A DNA stretch of 64,000 bases from Bacillota bacterium (GCA_023457255.1 JAEWMB010000020.1:248001-312000), one strand, 5' to 3'; positions 41,449-51,451 are shown, counted from the first letter of the stretch. The notes: generated by a model not told the origin, from the sequence alone. Made by a program: numbers and translations.

Positions 41449-42342
41449 ATGCAGATAGTTACAAACAAATTTCAGCGGGAAATGAAGGAACATGGCAACG
41501 ACCAGTTTCCTTTTTTGATTAGTTATGAACGGCTATCCAGGTATGACTCAGGCTCTTTTTTGTGGCATTGGCATCCTGAAATTGAGCTAACCTTAATTGA
41601 TAAAGGGGAGATGCTTTACACGGTGAATGACCATATCTTTCATCTTCATCAAGGCGAAGCTTTGTTTGGTAATGTCAGTTCCTTTCACACCGGTACCAAA
41701 TTTGACAACAGAGATTGTGAATATACCTCCATCACCTTTGATCCAAGGTTTCTCTATGGATATGAACACAGTATTGTATACCGTAAGTATGTTGAGCCTA
41801 TGATACAGAACTTTTCTTTATCGGCAGTCCATTTTGATTTATCCGAAGATTGGCATAACGATATCACTGAAGTATTAAGAAAAATAATTACAATCGAACA
41901 AAAAAAGGAAGAGATTTATGAGATGGATATCTTAATCCAACTCCAAAAATTTTGGAAATTACTTTATCTGCACAATAACGCCACTCCTGCGATGGAATCT
42001 TGTGATAAACGAAACTATGATAGAATTCGGAATATCTTATCCTATGTTGAAAATAACTATGCAGATAAGCTGACACTGGAAGATGCCGCTAAGAACATTC
42101 ATTTATGTAAAAGTGAATGCTGCAGACTCTTTAAGCGATATATGAAAGTATCTCTGTTTGAATTCATATTACGGTATCGGATTGAAAAGAGCTTAAACTA
42201 TCTTATTAGTTCGCAGTATTCTATCATAGAAATTGCAGACAAGGTAGGCTTTAACGATTCTAACTACTATTCTAAAGTATTTACAAAAATAAAAGGATGC
42301 TCGCCAACGAAATATAGAAAGAGGAATCTGATGATTTTTTAA
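41449..42342 (+). CDS. AraC-family transcriptional regulator with cupin sensor
   Basis: A 297-residue regulator. The N-terminal half is a cupin-like ligand domain (LWHWHPEIELTLIDKGEM, VNDHIFHLHQGEALF). The C-terminal ~100 residues carry two helix-turn-helix motifs (LTLEDAAKNIHLCKSECCRLFKR and SIIEIADKVGFNDSNYYSKVF) ending in GCSPTKYRK. I place the start at 41449, where GGAAAGGAAGG fits; the longer frame from TTG 41431 overlaps that site. It is divergent from galK, so control of galactose use is a reasonable guess. A terminator follows at 42357-42387. Confidence 0.85.
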   Translation: MQIVTNKFQREMKEHGNDQFPFLISYERLSRYDSGSFLWHWHPEIELTLIDKGEMLYTVNDHIFHLHQGEALFGNVSSFHTGTKFDNRDCEYTSITFDPRFLYGYEHSIVYRKYVEPMIQNFSLSAVHFDLSEDWHNDITEVLRKIITIEQKKEEIYEMDILIQLQKFWKLLYLHNNATPAMESCDKRNYDRIRNILSYVENNYADKLTLEDAAKNIHLCKSECCRLFKRYMKVSLFEFILRYRIEKSLNYLISSQYSIIEIADKVGFNDSNYYSKVFTKIKGCSPTKYRKRNLMIF

Positions 42343-42356
42343 CGCGAGGAAATTAT

Positions 42357-42387
42357 AAACGGCAATCAGAATACTGATTGCCGTTTT
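42357..42387. terminator. Rho-independent terminator after the AraC gene
   Basis: AAACGGCAATCAG pairs with CTGATTGCCGTTT around a four-base loop with T-tract, 15 bases past the stop. Confidence 0.85.
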
Positions 42388-42389
42388 AC

Positions 42390-42801
42390 GAAAGCAATTT
42401 ATTAAGTTAGCGTCATATGGTTCTTTTTTCTCCAAACCTCTTTTGATATCTGCGCAGGCTTTTACCAATACCTCATTATAGGTAAGATCGTTATAGGAAT
42501 CACCATAATGTAAATTAATTGCACCGACAGGACCAGCAAAAAATGGATAAGCAAATTCTTTCCCAAGGATCGTGCTTTTGGTATCTATATTTGAGGCTTC
42601 AACAAGCGTATCCATATTCAAGCGGATTTCTTTCCATTTCTCATAGTTTCGTATGGCGGTATCACCAATTCCTTTTGCTCCTGGTCCAGGTATTTGATTT
42701 TTGCAAGCTCTTCCATTACACTCAGGGCACGCTTTACAATATGGTACAATATTTTTCTTTGCATTTTCTAAGATTTCTGTATATGACATTGCAGTACTCA
42801 A
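42390..42801 (-). pseudogene. Truncated FMN-dependent alpha-hydroxy-acid dehydrogenase
   Basis: The first ~120 codons encode the N-terminus of a lactate oxidase/2-hydroxy-acid dehydrogenase-like enzyme: CKACPECNGRACKNQIPGPG, IDTKSTILGKEFAYPFFAGPVGAINLHYG, and YNEVLVKACAD. Homology then breaks. The remaining frame (to 42193) is only the antisense of the AraC gene and its terminator. Full proteins need about 340 residues and a C-terminal catalytic His and Arg, which are missing. The probable original start is TTG 42801, seven bases after AAGGAGAG. The AraC gene's end appears joined to the deletion point. Confidence 0.8.
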
Positions 42802-43009
42802 TTCTTTCCTCTCCTTTGTAAACAAGAAAAGTGTGCTTTATAAGCTTTCCTTGCCGTGACTAAAGTAGTTATTGCTCCCCTATTGTATCATACTTGGATT
42901 TAAAATGTAATATGAAAGAAAACTCAAATTTAATGACGTCACTAAATGATGATACTTTAGTTTTATTATTACTAAATCTTAATAGAGTCTACCCATTATT
43001 TTATGTTTG

Positions 43010-43465
43010 TTATGATGCATTAAAATTTATCTTATAAATTCTATATCTGTCACCTTCTACTGTGAGAATTGCCATCGTAACATCCTGATAGAATCTCTTA
43101 CGTCCGCAGCTTCCTGGGTTTAGCCAAAGAACCTCTTCCTTTCTCTCCATGGAGTATTTGTGGGAATGACCATAGACAACGATATTTACCTCTGGTGGGA
43201 GTTGCTTTATATCATTTTTGTTATGGATAAGATAAAAGGTAATGTTGTCCACAGAGATGGTTAAAAACGAAGGTAAGATATTGGCCCACTCTTTATCATT
43301 ATTCCCCCGTACCACAAATAAAGGCGCATAGGTTAATAGCTCCTCATAAATTTCTTTTGTGTGAATATCACCAGCATGAAGGATATAGTCTACTTGTTTT
43401 AAATGCTCACATACTTCTGGACGCAATAAGCCATGAGTATCTGATATAATCGCGATTGTTGTCAT
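43010..43465 (-). CDS. YfcE/MJ0936-type metallophosphoesterase
   Basis: A 151-residue calcineurin-like phosphoesterase with the full set of metal-binding motifs: ISDTHG, HAGDIH, VRGNNDKE, LIHNK (in place of LTHGH) and YGHSHK, then NPGSCG. Members hydrolyse phosphodiesters with two metal ions; the natural substrate is usually unknown. I place the start at 43465 because GGAGG is positioned for it; the frame from 43477 has no site. Confidence 0.88.
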   Translation of the reverse strand: MTTIAIISDTHGLLRPEVCEHLKQVDYILHAGDIHTKEIYEELLTYAPLFVVRGNNDKEWANILPSFLTISVDNITFYLIHNKNDIKQLPPEVNIVVYGHSHKYSMERKEEVLWLNPGSCGRKRFYQDVTMAILTVEGDRYRIYKINFNAS

Positions 43466-43477
43466 AATAACCTCCAT

Positions 43478-43822
43478 GCTGTCATTTGAATTTCCTTAGT
43501 CGGTGTATCTAATACTTTTTAATTATATAGACACTATTTTATTATAAGTTTAAGCTTTTCAATAGGATATCGTTCTTACTATTGTTTGCATAATCATTAT
43601 TACTATGCAAAACATATGGTTATGTTACCGTGAATACAGTGTATTCCGATATGCGCTGTATTTTAACGTACTATTTTTATGCTTTTTCCCTTTTCATAAG
43701 GATATTCAAAAATAAAAATGCACCACCCAATATTAGTAGAATGAATTTACTAATATTGAGGAGTGCATTTTGCATTTCATTTTTCAATCTTCTATTTTTT
43801 CATGATTATTCAAGAACTTTTA
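43478..43822. other. Gene-free interval with a terminator
   Basis: 345 AT-rich bases between two minus-strand genes. The only clear feature is the hairpin at 43718-43768. A 69-codon plus-strand frame here has no ribosome site and no protein-like pattern. Confidence 0.55.
43718..43768 (-). terminator. Rho-independent terminator of the GHL10 gene
   Basis: ATGCAC...CAATATTAGTA pairs with TACTAATATTG...GTGCAT in a long hairpin with one internal bulge, followed on the minus strand by TTTTTATTTTT. Confidence 0.8.
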
Positions 43823-45289
43823 TTAGTTTAGGATACTGAATAATTTCTTAAGTGCTTTTTGGGTTGCATTGGTATAGAAGTAATTATAACGATAGAACAT
43901 ATAACCATCCACTTTTCCAGTATCGCGGCAAGTTGTTATCATATTCGCTAATATGTTTGTATTTTTCTTAAATTCTGGTTCTTCATTAGAGCCTGCTTTG
44001 TAAACCGGAATACCAACATAAACATTTACATTTGTATTCTTGCGAAGGTCTAACCAACGGTTTAAGATACCATCAAATGGATATTTGCTATGTTCAAAAC
44101 TCCAATAAAGCTGAGGGCAGATATAATCAACGTATCCCGGTTCTGATAGCCAACGGTCTACATCTACGTAATAGCGGTCATTCATGCGTAACGTATCAAG
44201 AAATCCACCCGGACTGATACCAAATACTACCTCAGGGTTTTCTCTCTTGATTAAAGAATAAATACCCTTCACTAAAAAGTTTACATTTTGTCTTCTCCAG
44301 TCCTCAATTGGAAGAATTTCATCCTTTAAACCTTGTTCTTTATAAGATTTAACATAGCTGTTATATTCTGTTGCATCAAATACTTTTTTATAATTAGAAC
44401 CTAGCGTTGGATAAAAATAATCATCAAAATGAATTCCATCCACATCATAATTTCTTACGATTTCAAGTACTCCGTTGCGAATTAATGTGCGTACCTCAGA
44501 TTTTGCCGGATTGTAGTAAAGGTTTCCATCAAAAGACAACACATTGCGGTCATTTGTTTTTTTCTTATCCGTCAACCACTTTCTTGCCGGATTATCTGCT
44601 GCCAGTGTCTTTACATCTGTGTTTTTGGCAGTAATACGATATGGATTTAGCCATGCATGAAATTGAAGTCCCCTATCATGGGCTGCTTCTACCATGTACT
44701 CTAAAGGATCAAACCCCGGGTCTTTTCCCTGGGTACCACTAATGTACTTTGACCAAGGGAAATAACTGGAGTTATACATAGCATCTCCAAAGGGACGAAC
44801 ATGAACAACAACAGCATTCATGCCCATGTCAACTACGTTATCAAACATTTCGTCAATTTGAGCTTCAAATTCAGCCTTTTTATAACCGGTACTTTTAAAC
44901 TCAAGATAGGATATCCAAACTGCCTTAAATTCCAGGTCAATATAGAGATAACTTACAGTTACCCCTCCATTGACATCCTCCGCACGGAAAGAGCAGTATC
45001 CGGACTTCTTTACTTCAAAAGTCCCGTTTTCTGATAATTCTTTCCCGGATACCGTCCATCTCACACTATCTCCTGAGGTTACTAAGTTTGGTAGGTAAAC
45101 AAAGGATTTTAACTTTGCTTTACTACTAACTTCATAGGTTACCGTTGCTTTTTGATTCAAAACCCGATATGAGGCATTTATCGTTGGTGCGGTAACTGTC
45201 TCTGCTGCCATTGCCGGCACAGCCTGATTAATAGCGAATACAAACAATAACATCCAGGCTAAGATAAACCTCCACTTTCTTTTAAACAT
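43823..45289 (-). CDS. Secreted GHL10/DUF187-type glycoside hydrolase-like protein
   Basis: A 488-residue exported protein. The signal peptide (about 1-29) is followed by a small beta domain (about 30-130) and a TIM-barrel of the GHL10 (YngK/DUF187) family: KAVWISYLEF, VVVHVRPFGDAMYNS, FHAWLNPYRI, VDGIHFDDYFYP and ISPGGFLD. Family members act on cell-wall or surface glycans; YngK-like enzymes are linked to peptidoglycan denuded of peptides, but the substrate is not certain. I place the start at 45289, where the signal peptide begins and GAAAGGT is upstream. Next to it on the same strand is a cell-wall amidase, suggesting a wall-remodelling pair. Confidence 0.82.
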   Translation of the reverse strand: MFKRKWRFILAWMLLFVFAINQAVPAMAAETVTAPTINASYRVLNQKATVTYEVSSKAKLKSFVYLPNLVTSGDSVRWTVSGKELSENGTFEVKKSGYCSFRAEDVNGGVTVSYLYIDLEFKAVWISYLEFKSTGYKKAEFEAQIDEMFDNVVDMGMNAVVVHVRPFGDAMYNSSYFPWSKYISGTQGKDPGFDPLEYMVEAAHDRGLQFHAWLNPYRITAKNTDVKTLAADNPARKWLTDKKKTNDRNVLSFDGNLYYNPAKSEVRTLIRNGVLEIVRNYDVDGIHFDDYFYPTLGSNYKKVFDATEYNSYVKSYKEQGLKDEILPIEDWRRQNVNFLVKGIYSLIKRENPEVVFGISPGGFLDTLRMNDRYYVDVDRWLSEPGYVDYICPQLYWSFEHSKYPFDGILNRWLDLRKNTNVNVYVGIPVYKAGSNEEPEFKKNTNILANMITTCRDTGKVDGYMFYRYNYFYTNATQKALKKLFSILN

Positions 45290-45359
45290 GATATCAACCT
45301 TTCTTCTATTCAAGCAAATGTCTTGTTTTATTTTCTGCTTCGTAACTTATCATTTCCCT

Positions 45360-47990
45360 TTATCTATTCGTAGGATAAGCCTCAAATAAGCTAACTACGG
45401 TATCATAAATAGTTTTTGCAGCTTTTTTCTGTGCGGTGGAATTTGTTAATATGGATAAATCACTTGGGTTTGATAAGAAGGCTAACTCGATCAAAACCGC
45501 AGGTACTGAATTATCACGGACAACAACAAAACCCTTATCAATGATTCCAAGATTTTTGGTTCCAAGTGCTTTGGATAAGTTATTCACCAGGGTATTTGCT
45601 AAAATCTTGTTCGTTAATCCGCTGTTTGTTTTCGATTTATTGATACTGCTGTAGTATACACTGGTACCACGGGCCGCAGAACTGGTACTGGAATTACAAT
45701 GTAAGCTGATAAAGAAATCTGCCTCAACTTGAGCAGCAAATGCCGCGCGGTCAGCAAGTGGTATCAATGTATCATCAATTCTTGTGTAGTAAATCTTAAT
45801 ACCTGAGTTTGTAAAGTATTCCTTTGCATATTCATTTAAAACCTTAAAGTTAATCACTTTCTCTAGAGTGGAACCCTTAACTGCCCCTGGATCTTTACCA
45901 CCATGTCCAGCATCAAGAATAATTATCTTATCATAGATGGCGCTGGGTCTGTCGAGCGTAACCTGAAGCTTTCCGCCCGCAATGGTGTATTCAAATCCTT
46001 GAATTACACTTGTGGTTATCAGTATTTCAGTTCCTTTAGCGGAAGAATAGGATACTTTTATATTTGCAATTTTTTCATACGTAGCTGCAATAGGATTTTG
46101 CTCAAAGAAAGAACGGTGATCCCCTTTGATACGTATGGAAATCTGTTTTTTATGATAGTTATCTTCCGAAGAAATATCGGATAGACGAACGCCGCTTGGC
46201 AGTGCTATTTTAAGTGCCTTATTATTGATTTCCGGAATAATCTCCTCTTGATCGATCAATATGCTAAAGGTGGAACCCTCCTCCTTGATCTCATAGGTTA
46301 CTTCCGGTGATGGTTTTTGAATAATCAAAAAGGTGCTGTTTGGTGACGTGGAATTTAGCGATACATACACCATAGAAGTGGATTCTTCCTGGTTAGAGAA
46401 ATTATAATTACCTAATGTATTTACTGTGTTTGGTAATGAGATATAGATGCTGTCTTCATCTTCTGTAATCGTCGGTTTAATGCCTTGTTGGCCTGTCACA
46501 GATAAGTACTCATACCCTTTTTCATCCCTCCCTGCACTTATCTGAGTCAGATAATTTGGGTAAAGAGATAAGGATAGGCCTTTGCCGTCATTTTCCGAAG
46601 TCATGGCAAAATTGATAGACGTATCCAATAATGTCAAAATAACATCCGTTTGATTACTTACCGCATCATAGATTACTCTTGCTTCTTTTACCAATTCATT
46701 GCCAAAGGTAAAGATACTGTCTGTTGCAATCATGTTATCAAAGGTTAGGGTTAACTCTTCGTTTTCTTTAGCAGCAGTTACCTTGGAAAATGACTGTTCA
46801 AACGTTAACAGATACTTTTCCTTATCGGCAGTTAATTGATCCGTATCCAGTGTTAAAAATTGTGAAGTATCTGCACTTCCTGTATCAATAAAGTTTTCAA
46901 AAGTCATCGCATTTTCCGCTTCTTCTAATACGGCTTGATAACTATCGTCGGATGTCCAATTAAAATACTCTGATTTACTTAAATTACCTTCTCCCGGTGT
47001 ACTTGGCGATATCGGAGGTATGGTTATATTGGGTTCTTTACCAACCTTATTTGTTGTTTTGATTTCAGAAGTCCCCGTAGAAGAATTCCAGTTATAATCG
47101 TAGCCTAAAGCTTTTGTTACGAATTGTGCCGGCACTAATACTGCTTCTGTTTTATTATCCTCATTGTAAACAAGTTTCGGAGCCACACCACAATCCACAA
47201 TCCGATCATTTAAGTAAGCGAGATTGCTGCCTAATTCCATGGATAAATTGATGTCACCTTTTGTAAAGGAAACAGTCCCTTTGCTTGCGGAATACTTATA
47301 AGTTACCCCCATGCTCTTAGCAAAAACTTTATATGCCTGAGTCATAGCGGTGTTGGCAATTAAAATACCAGGGAGATTGGAAACATTCACGCTTTTCCCA
47401 TCAACCTTCACTTTTCCTTGCGTCCCGGTATAGGTTATGGATTGATTATCATAGAATAAGTTTAACGGCTTTGTAATCGTAACCGTGGAGCTTGTGCTGT
47501 TCCAATTATAGGAATAGCCAAAGGTTTCGGCAACAAATCTGGTCGGAACTAAAATAGCAGTTTCATTCACTTCGGAATACTTAATAGAGATTGGCGCTGC
47601 ATTCATGGTTACGGATTTTCCATTCACTAATGCGGTCTTACTGCCTAAGGTTAATACCATGGTAGTCTTGTCATCTCTTAGTGTTACTGTTTTTTTCTCC
47701 TTATTGTAAAGCGTCTTAATTCCTAACGTATCACGAAATATTTTAACGTATGGTCCTAAGGCTACTCCATTGCTTGATAGAATACCAGGAGTATCTCCTA
47801 AAGAGAGAGAGTTTCCGTTATATACATAAGAGATGGTCTTTTCCATTATTTTCATCGAGGAACTTGTTGTATAATTGTAGATTTTAAGACCGCCGGCTGC
47901 CTGAGCCTGATCTAGCGGAGCAGAACTTATTAATAAGCTGACAATTAACAACACGCACATTTTCTTATAGTTTTTTATTTTCTTTCTCAT
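45360..47990 (-). CDS. Secreted N-acetylmuramoyl-L-alanine amidase with copper-amine-oxidase-like wall domains
   Basis: An 876-residue exported enzyme. A signal peptide (about 1-31) is followed by two copper-amine-oxidase N-like modules (about 40-170 and 185-320, each with VLVPxxFV and YNWNSSTG-type motifs), then a beta-rich region (about 350-690, partly AMIN-like). The C-terminal amidase_3 domain (about 695-870) has zinc-binding residues in LDAGHGGKDPGA, the Glu in STLEKVINFK, the His in SLHCNSS and the catalytic Glu in IELAFLSN. It cleaves the MurNAc-L-Ala bond of peptidoglycan. No sporulation-specific marker is seen. Confidence 0.9.
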   Translation of the reverse strand: MRKKIKNYKKMCVLLIVSLLISSAPLDQAQAAGGLKIYNYTTSSSMKIMEKTISYVYNGNSLSLGDTPGILSSNGVALGPYVKIFRDTLGIKTLYNKEKKTVTLRDDKTTMVLTLGSKTALVNGKSVTMNAAPISIKYSEVNETAILVPTRFVAETFGYSYNWNSTSSTVTITKPLNLFYDNQSITYTGTQGKVKVDGKSVNVSNLPGILIANTAMTQAYKVFAKSMGVTYKYSASKGTVSFTKGDINLSMELGSNLAYLNDRIVDCGVAPKLVYNEDNKTEAVLVPAQFVTKALGYDYNWNSSTGTSEIKTTNKVGKEPNITIPPISPSTPGEGNLSKSEYFNWTSDDSYQAVLEEAENAMTFENFIDTGSADTSQFLTLDTDQLTADKEKYLLTFEQSFSKVTAAKENEELTLTFDNMIATDSIFTFGNELVKEARVIYDAVSNQTDVILTLLDTSINFAMTSENDGKGLSLSLYPNYLTQISAGRDEKGYEYLSVTGQQGIKPTITEDEDSIYISLPNTVNTLGNYNFSNQEESTSMVYVSLNSTSPNSTFLIIQKPSPEVTYEIKEEGSTFSILIDQEEIIPEINNKALKIALPSGVRLSDISSEDNYHKKQISIRIKGDHRSFFEQNPIAATYEKIANIKVSYSSAKGTEILITTSVIQGFEYTIAGGKLQVTLDRPSAIYDKIIILDAGHGGKDPGAVKGSTLEKVINFKVLNEYAKEYFTNSGIKIYYTRIDDTLIPLADRAAFAAQVEADFFISLHCNSSTSSAARGTSVYYSSINKSKTNSGLTNKILANTLVNNLSKALGTKNLGIIDKGFVVVRDNSVPAVLIELAFLSNPSDLSILTNSTAQKKAAKTIYDTVVSLFEAYPTNR

Positions 47991-48170
47991 AATTCACCTA
48001 CTGTACTTCATTTTTGAGCCAAATCACCTTTTCTTTTGGTCTACACGAATAGAATACCTAGTAAATTTGTTATAATTGTGTCATAATTTCTCAAAACATT
48101 TGTCATATTGTAGGAATTTTATTCCTCATAGGATAAGTACGATAAAAATGAGGGCACGGTCATAAAAACA

Positions 48171-48223
48171 GGGATAATGGAAAACTTATAGATTACCGAA
48201 TCTATAAGTTTTCCATTATCCCC
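48171..48223 (-). terminator. Very long perfect hairpin terminator
   Basis: Arms 48171-48194 and 48200-48223 form a 24-bp uninterrupted stem (starting GGGATAATGG) with a four- to five-base loop and flanking A/T tracts. It lies 34 bases after the FliD-like gene. Confidence 0.85.
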
Positions 48224-48257
48224 GCTTTTTTAACAAGCTCTTATTACGCGATTTTTG

Positions 48258-49013
48258 CTAGCAAACCATATCAAACCAGCTTCCAAGATCACCCGGCTGA
48301 TGAATACTTCCACTCCTGTTATATGTCTTGAGTGAGTTTACGGCATTCATTGCGGCTTTACTGATGTCGGAAGCTTTCCCTTGAACCCTGCCTGCAAAAG
48401 AACTGCTCCCGGTAAAATACGACTTCAAGTCATTTATATTCGCAGATTTTAACTTACTCTCATCAACTTTTAGGTTATTATCTGCTCCTACCGTAATTCC
48501 CATTTTACCTAAAGCTACTTTGTTTGACTTTGCAATTCCTGTCATATAGGCAGTCTTTTTAAGTACAGAAAGGTCATCTTGTTTGCTGGAAGACTCCAAA
48601 ACGGAATTATAAGACGAAGCAAATTGATTGATTACTTTTGCAATACGGTCATAATCGTATTCCTTTCCTTTCACTACTTCTCCTGTTTTCTCGTCTTTCA
48701 CTTCTTTTTCTACTTGTCCCCATATGGAGCCCTTTCCGGTATCAAGAAGTTGGTCCGCTGCTTCTTTTAAGGAATCTGCATCCTTTTTGGCAGCAAGTAT
48801 CTTAGATTTTTCAGAATTAGGTTTTGTAGAACTTGAGTCTTCGGATTCTTGCGCTTCCATCTTTTTATAATACGCAGTAAGCAATTTCTTATAGCTTCCA
48901 TTGTTGATACTCATATACTGTCCAAGAATATTATTACTTCCACCGGAAGAACCTTGCGACGTTGAAGAAAACAAAGACGTAGAAAAGTTATAATAATTTG
49001 TAGATATCGCCAT
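48258..49013 (-). CDS. FliD-like/hook-associated type hypothetical protein
   Basis: A 251-residue soluble protein rich in Ser, Asn and Lys, with no signal peptide. The C-terminal half (DYDRIAKVINQFASSYNSVLE, LGKMGITVGADNNLKVDE, and LKSYFTGSSSFAGRVQGKASDI) resembles the C-terminal part of flagellar capping proteins (FliD) and related axial proteins. The length is about half of FliD and the N-terminal domain differs, so it may be a distinct Lachnospiraceae family. GGAGGGAAGG precedes the ATG. No flagellar genes adjoin it. Confidence 0.5.
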   Translation of the reverse strand: MAISTNYYNFSTSLFSSTSQGSSGGSNNILGQYMSINNGSYKKLLTAYYKKMEAQESEDSSSTKPNSEKSKILAAKKDADSLKEAADQLLDTGKGSIWGQVEKEVKDEKTGEVVKGKEYDYDRIAKVINQFASSYNSVLESSSKQDDLSVLKKTAYMTGIAKSNKVALGKMGITVGADNNLKVDESKLKSANINDLKSYFTGSSSFAGRVQGKASDISKAAMNAVNSLKTYNRSGSIHQPGDLGSWFDMVC

Positions 49014-49063
49014 ATACCTTCCCTCCTTTCTTATGTGTTATATCGGATAGTTTTTTCAAAATA

Positions 49064-51451
49064 TTAGTTCTTTTGCCCTGTTGTTATGACTGAAACAAGA
49101 TAAAACGGATTCTCACCCTCTTCTGTAATTCGAATTTCTACAGTATGTTTTTCAAAGGTTAAGTTATGTTTAATATCATGAAGATAAAGCCAATCTCCCC
49201 ACCCGTTCGGATAATTCCCATCCAGTGCAACCGCATTCTCTTCATCTCCATCAATAATTGCAATTGCTTTCGGTGTCTTCAATCGGTTGGTCTTCTTATA
49301 TTGCAGTGAAACGGAGGAACCAATAACTTCAAAGGTAATAGAATCACCGATATTTTTAGCAGTATAACCGTTCTTAAATACATCTGTTATTCCATTTTGC
49401 TTGTTTTCATCTTTCTCAAATCCTGATAATTTCGGTTTTGAATTTCTACTGTCATAACGATTGGAATTCCTGCTTGATAATTTTTGTGTCTCCTCTGGTA
49501 GCGCATACGAGGTATCGAAAGAGCTGATCTCGTTTGCTGCAATCCCATGAAGGAAATTAGTGACTATCTCTGCTGCAAAGGCGTGACCGCGGTCATTTGG
49601 GTGAAGATTGTCCGCAGAGACATCCATAGCGGTTAATTTACCGTTAACAATTTCCTGATAAATGCTCTCCTTCATACTGATAATCGGTAAATCATATGCT
49701 TTCGCAATCTCGTTGTGCCTGTTTTGAACATTACTTCCATTGTTGTACTGTACCATATTTAATACAATTACTGCAGGTTTTGATTCACTTTCTAAAATCA
49801 TGCGAAGCAAACTCTCATAAGTTTCCCCATATTTTTGAGACCCTTCATCATTTACACTAAACTCAACAATAACAAAATCAGGATTTTTTGAAAGCAAATC
49901 CTCCTTCACTCTGGCACAGGCAAATTGTGAAGTAGTTGCGCCAATTCCGGCATTCACCATTTCAAAATTAGCAGCTTTAAAATTCTCATTCCACCAATTG
50001 TACACGTTACTTGCATAACAATTTTCATAAGAGGAGGCGCCGGAACCCATGGTAATGGACCCTCCGATAAAACCAATCGTAAGCTTTTCACCGGCAGAAG
50101 CTCTCTTTACTAACTCCTCAAGACGATAGGTATTCCCTATATTAAGTACGGCTCTTTCTGTATATGGCAGTTGCTCAGGAAGAATGCGTTCCGCACTATC
50201 AATTGTTCCGGTTGTACCAAAGCCTAGAATATGAAAGTTTTTCCCCTTCGTCTCCTCTGTTACTTTAAGCTCTACTTCGTGTTTTCCTGCGGTTACCTCA
50301 TTTAACAGTGTTACTACTTGAGGATTATTCCAGCCTTGGCTTGCATTGGCGTTTACGGTTGACTTCTTTTTGCCGTCTATGTAGACTTCAAGACATCCCA
50401 TATTTTCGTTATTATCTTCCTTATAAAGTAAAAACAGATTTCTTCCTTTCATAGTGAATCGGAACGAATCCGCTTCTTCCTTTCCCCAAATCCATCCGCT
50501 TGGGAAATGGGTAATATTCGAGTTTCCCTCTAAGAAACCGCCCAGAGAACTCGGATAGAGATTTTTATTATTATAAAAGGTTAAAGAGGCGTAAGGTGCA
50601 CCGAAAGCTCTCGCTTCTTCGTAATTCGTTTCAGCCGTATCAAAACTGCCCGCAGCAACCAAATCAAAATAGTATGACAGGCATTCTGTAATAAATTCGT
50701 GCCCTTCTTTGGTCGGATGAGCTTCATCGTTTGAATAATCAGCCCATGTCATCTTTCCTGCTTCAATCTCCGGCCATATAGCCTGCTTTACACTTATCAT
50801 CGGCAATTCAAAAGCTTCTCCTACCTTTCTCATGTGATCTTCACAAGTATATCCTGTTTGTGTTACGGTAAATAATAAAATTACCGCCGGTTTGGATTCT
50901 GAATTAAGACATTTTGTAACTAAGCTCTCATATGCCATTTTACTCACCGCATCATTAGAATCATTAACCGCAAATTCGATGACTATAAGATCGGGAGAAC
51001 GCAAAAGAACATCTTCTTTTACCCTCAGTAAACCAATCGTAGATGAAGTTCCGCTTAAGCCTGCGTTCACCCGCTCAATGTTTGTATTTTGAAATTTTTG
51101 CTGCAGATATTTTGTGGTCTTAATCGCAAAATTTTGATTGGAATTCACCAAATATCCTTCGGTAATAGAACCGCCGAAATAGGCTATGGTAGTTTTTTCG
51201 CCATTCCTCATCTTATCCATTACTTGCTTAATACGATAGGTATTACCTTTGCTGATTAACGAACTTTTTACTCGTTCTGTTGCTGTTATTTCGACTGGTG
51301 CCTCTGATATTTCGGGTGTAACCGTTACTTCTAAATCCTTTTGTAAGATTTCTTTTTCTTTCGGTTTACAACCTGTTAGCAGAATACTGATGGTTATAAA
51401 AGTTAGTACGGCTAGAGAACTAATCTTTAGATTCTTCACTGTAACCTCCAT
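49064..51451 (-). CDS. Tandem SGNH (CE17-like) carbohydrate acetylesterase lipoprotein
   Basis: A 795-residue lipoprotein (lipobox ISILLTGC). It contains two SGNH/GDSL hydrolase units: the first (about 60-270) with YFGGSITEG, VNAGLSG, VIEFAVND and DEAHPTKEGH, the second (about 445-640) with FIGGSITMGS, VNAGIGATTS, VEFSVND and DNLHPNDRGH. Each unit is followed by a beta-sandwich region of CBM35 type (around 275-410 and 690-790). This matches two fused copies of the CE17 mannan O-acetylesterase plan, and the gene at 56215 is a single copy. Both catalytic Ser and Asp-x-x-His pairs are present. It would remove acetyl groups from mannan at the cell surface. Confidence 0.82.
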   Translation of the reverse strand: MEVTVKNLKISSLAVLTFITISILLTGCKPKEKEILQKDLEVTVTPEISEAPVEITATERVKSSLISKGNTYRIKQVMDKMRNGEKTTIAYFGGSITEGYLVNSNQNFAIKTTKYLQQKFQNTNIERVNAGLSGTSSTIGLLRVKEDVLLRSPDLIVIEFAVNDSNDAVSKMAYESLVTKCLNSESKPAVILLFTVTQTGYTCEDHMRKVGEAFELPMISVKQAIWPEIEAGKMTWADYSNDEAHPTKEGHEFITECLSYYFDLVAAGSFDTAETNYEEARAFGAPYASLTFYNNKNLYPSSLGGFLEGNSNITHFPSGWIWGKEEADSFRFTMKGRNLFLLYKEDNNENMGCLEVYIDGKKKSTVNANASQGWNNPQVVTLLNEVTAGKHEVELKVTEETKGKNFHILGFGTTGTIDSAERILPEQLPYTERAVLNIGNTYRLEELVKRASAGEKLTIGFIGGSITMGSGASSYENCYASNVYNWWNENFKAANFEMVNAGIGATTSQFACARVKEDLLSKNPDFVIVEFSVNDEGSQKYGETYESLLRMILESESKPAVIVLNMVQYNNGSNVQNRHNEIAKAYDLPIISMKESIYQEIVNGKLTAMDVSADNLHPNDRGHAFAAEIVTNFLHGIAANEISSFDTSYALPEETQKLSSRNSNRYDSRNSKPKLSGFEKDENKQNGITDVFKNGYTAKNIGDSITFEVIGSSVSLQYKKTNRLKTPKAIAIIDGDEENAVALDGNYPNGWGDWLYLHDIKHNLTFEKHTVEIRITEEGENPFYLVSVITTGQKN

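Noticed and set aside
42193..42350. C-terminal part of the 210-codon minus-strand frame as real protein
   Set aside because: It is exactly antisense to the AraC gene and its terminator; only the upstream part has dehydrogenase homology.
43630..43839. 69-codon plus-strand ORF in an intergenic region
   Set aside because: It covers the terminator hairpin, lacks a ribosome site, and its composition is not protein-like.
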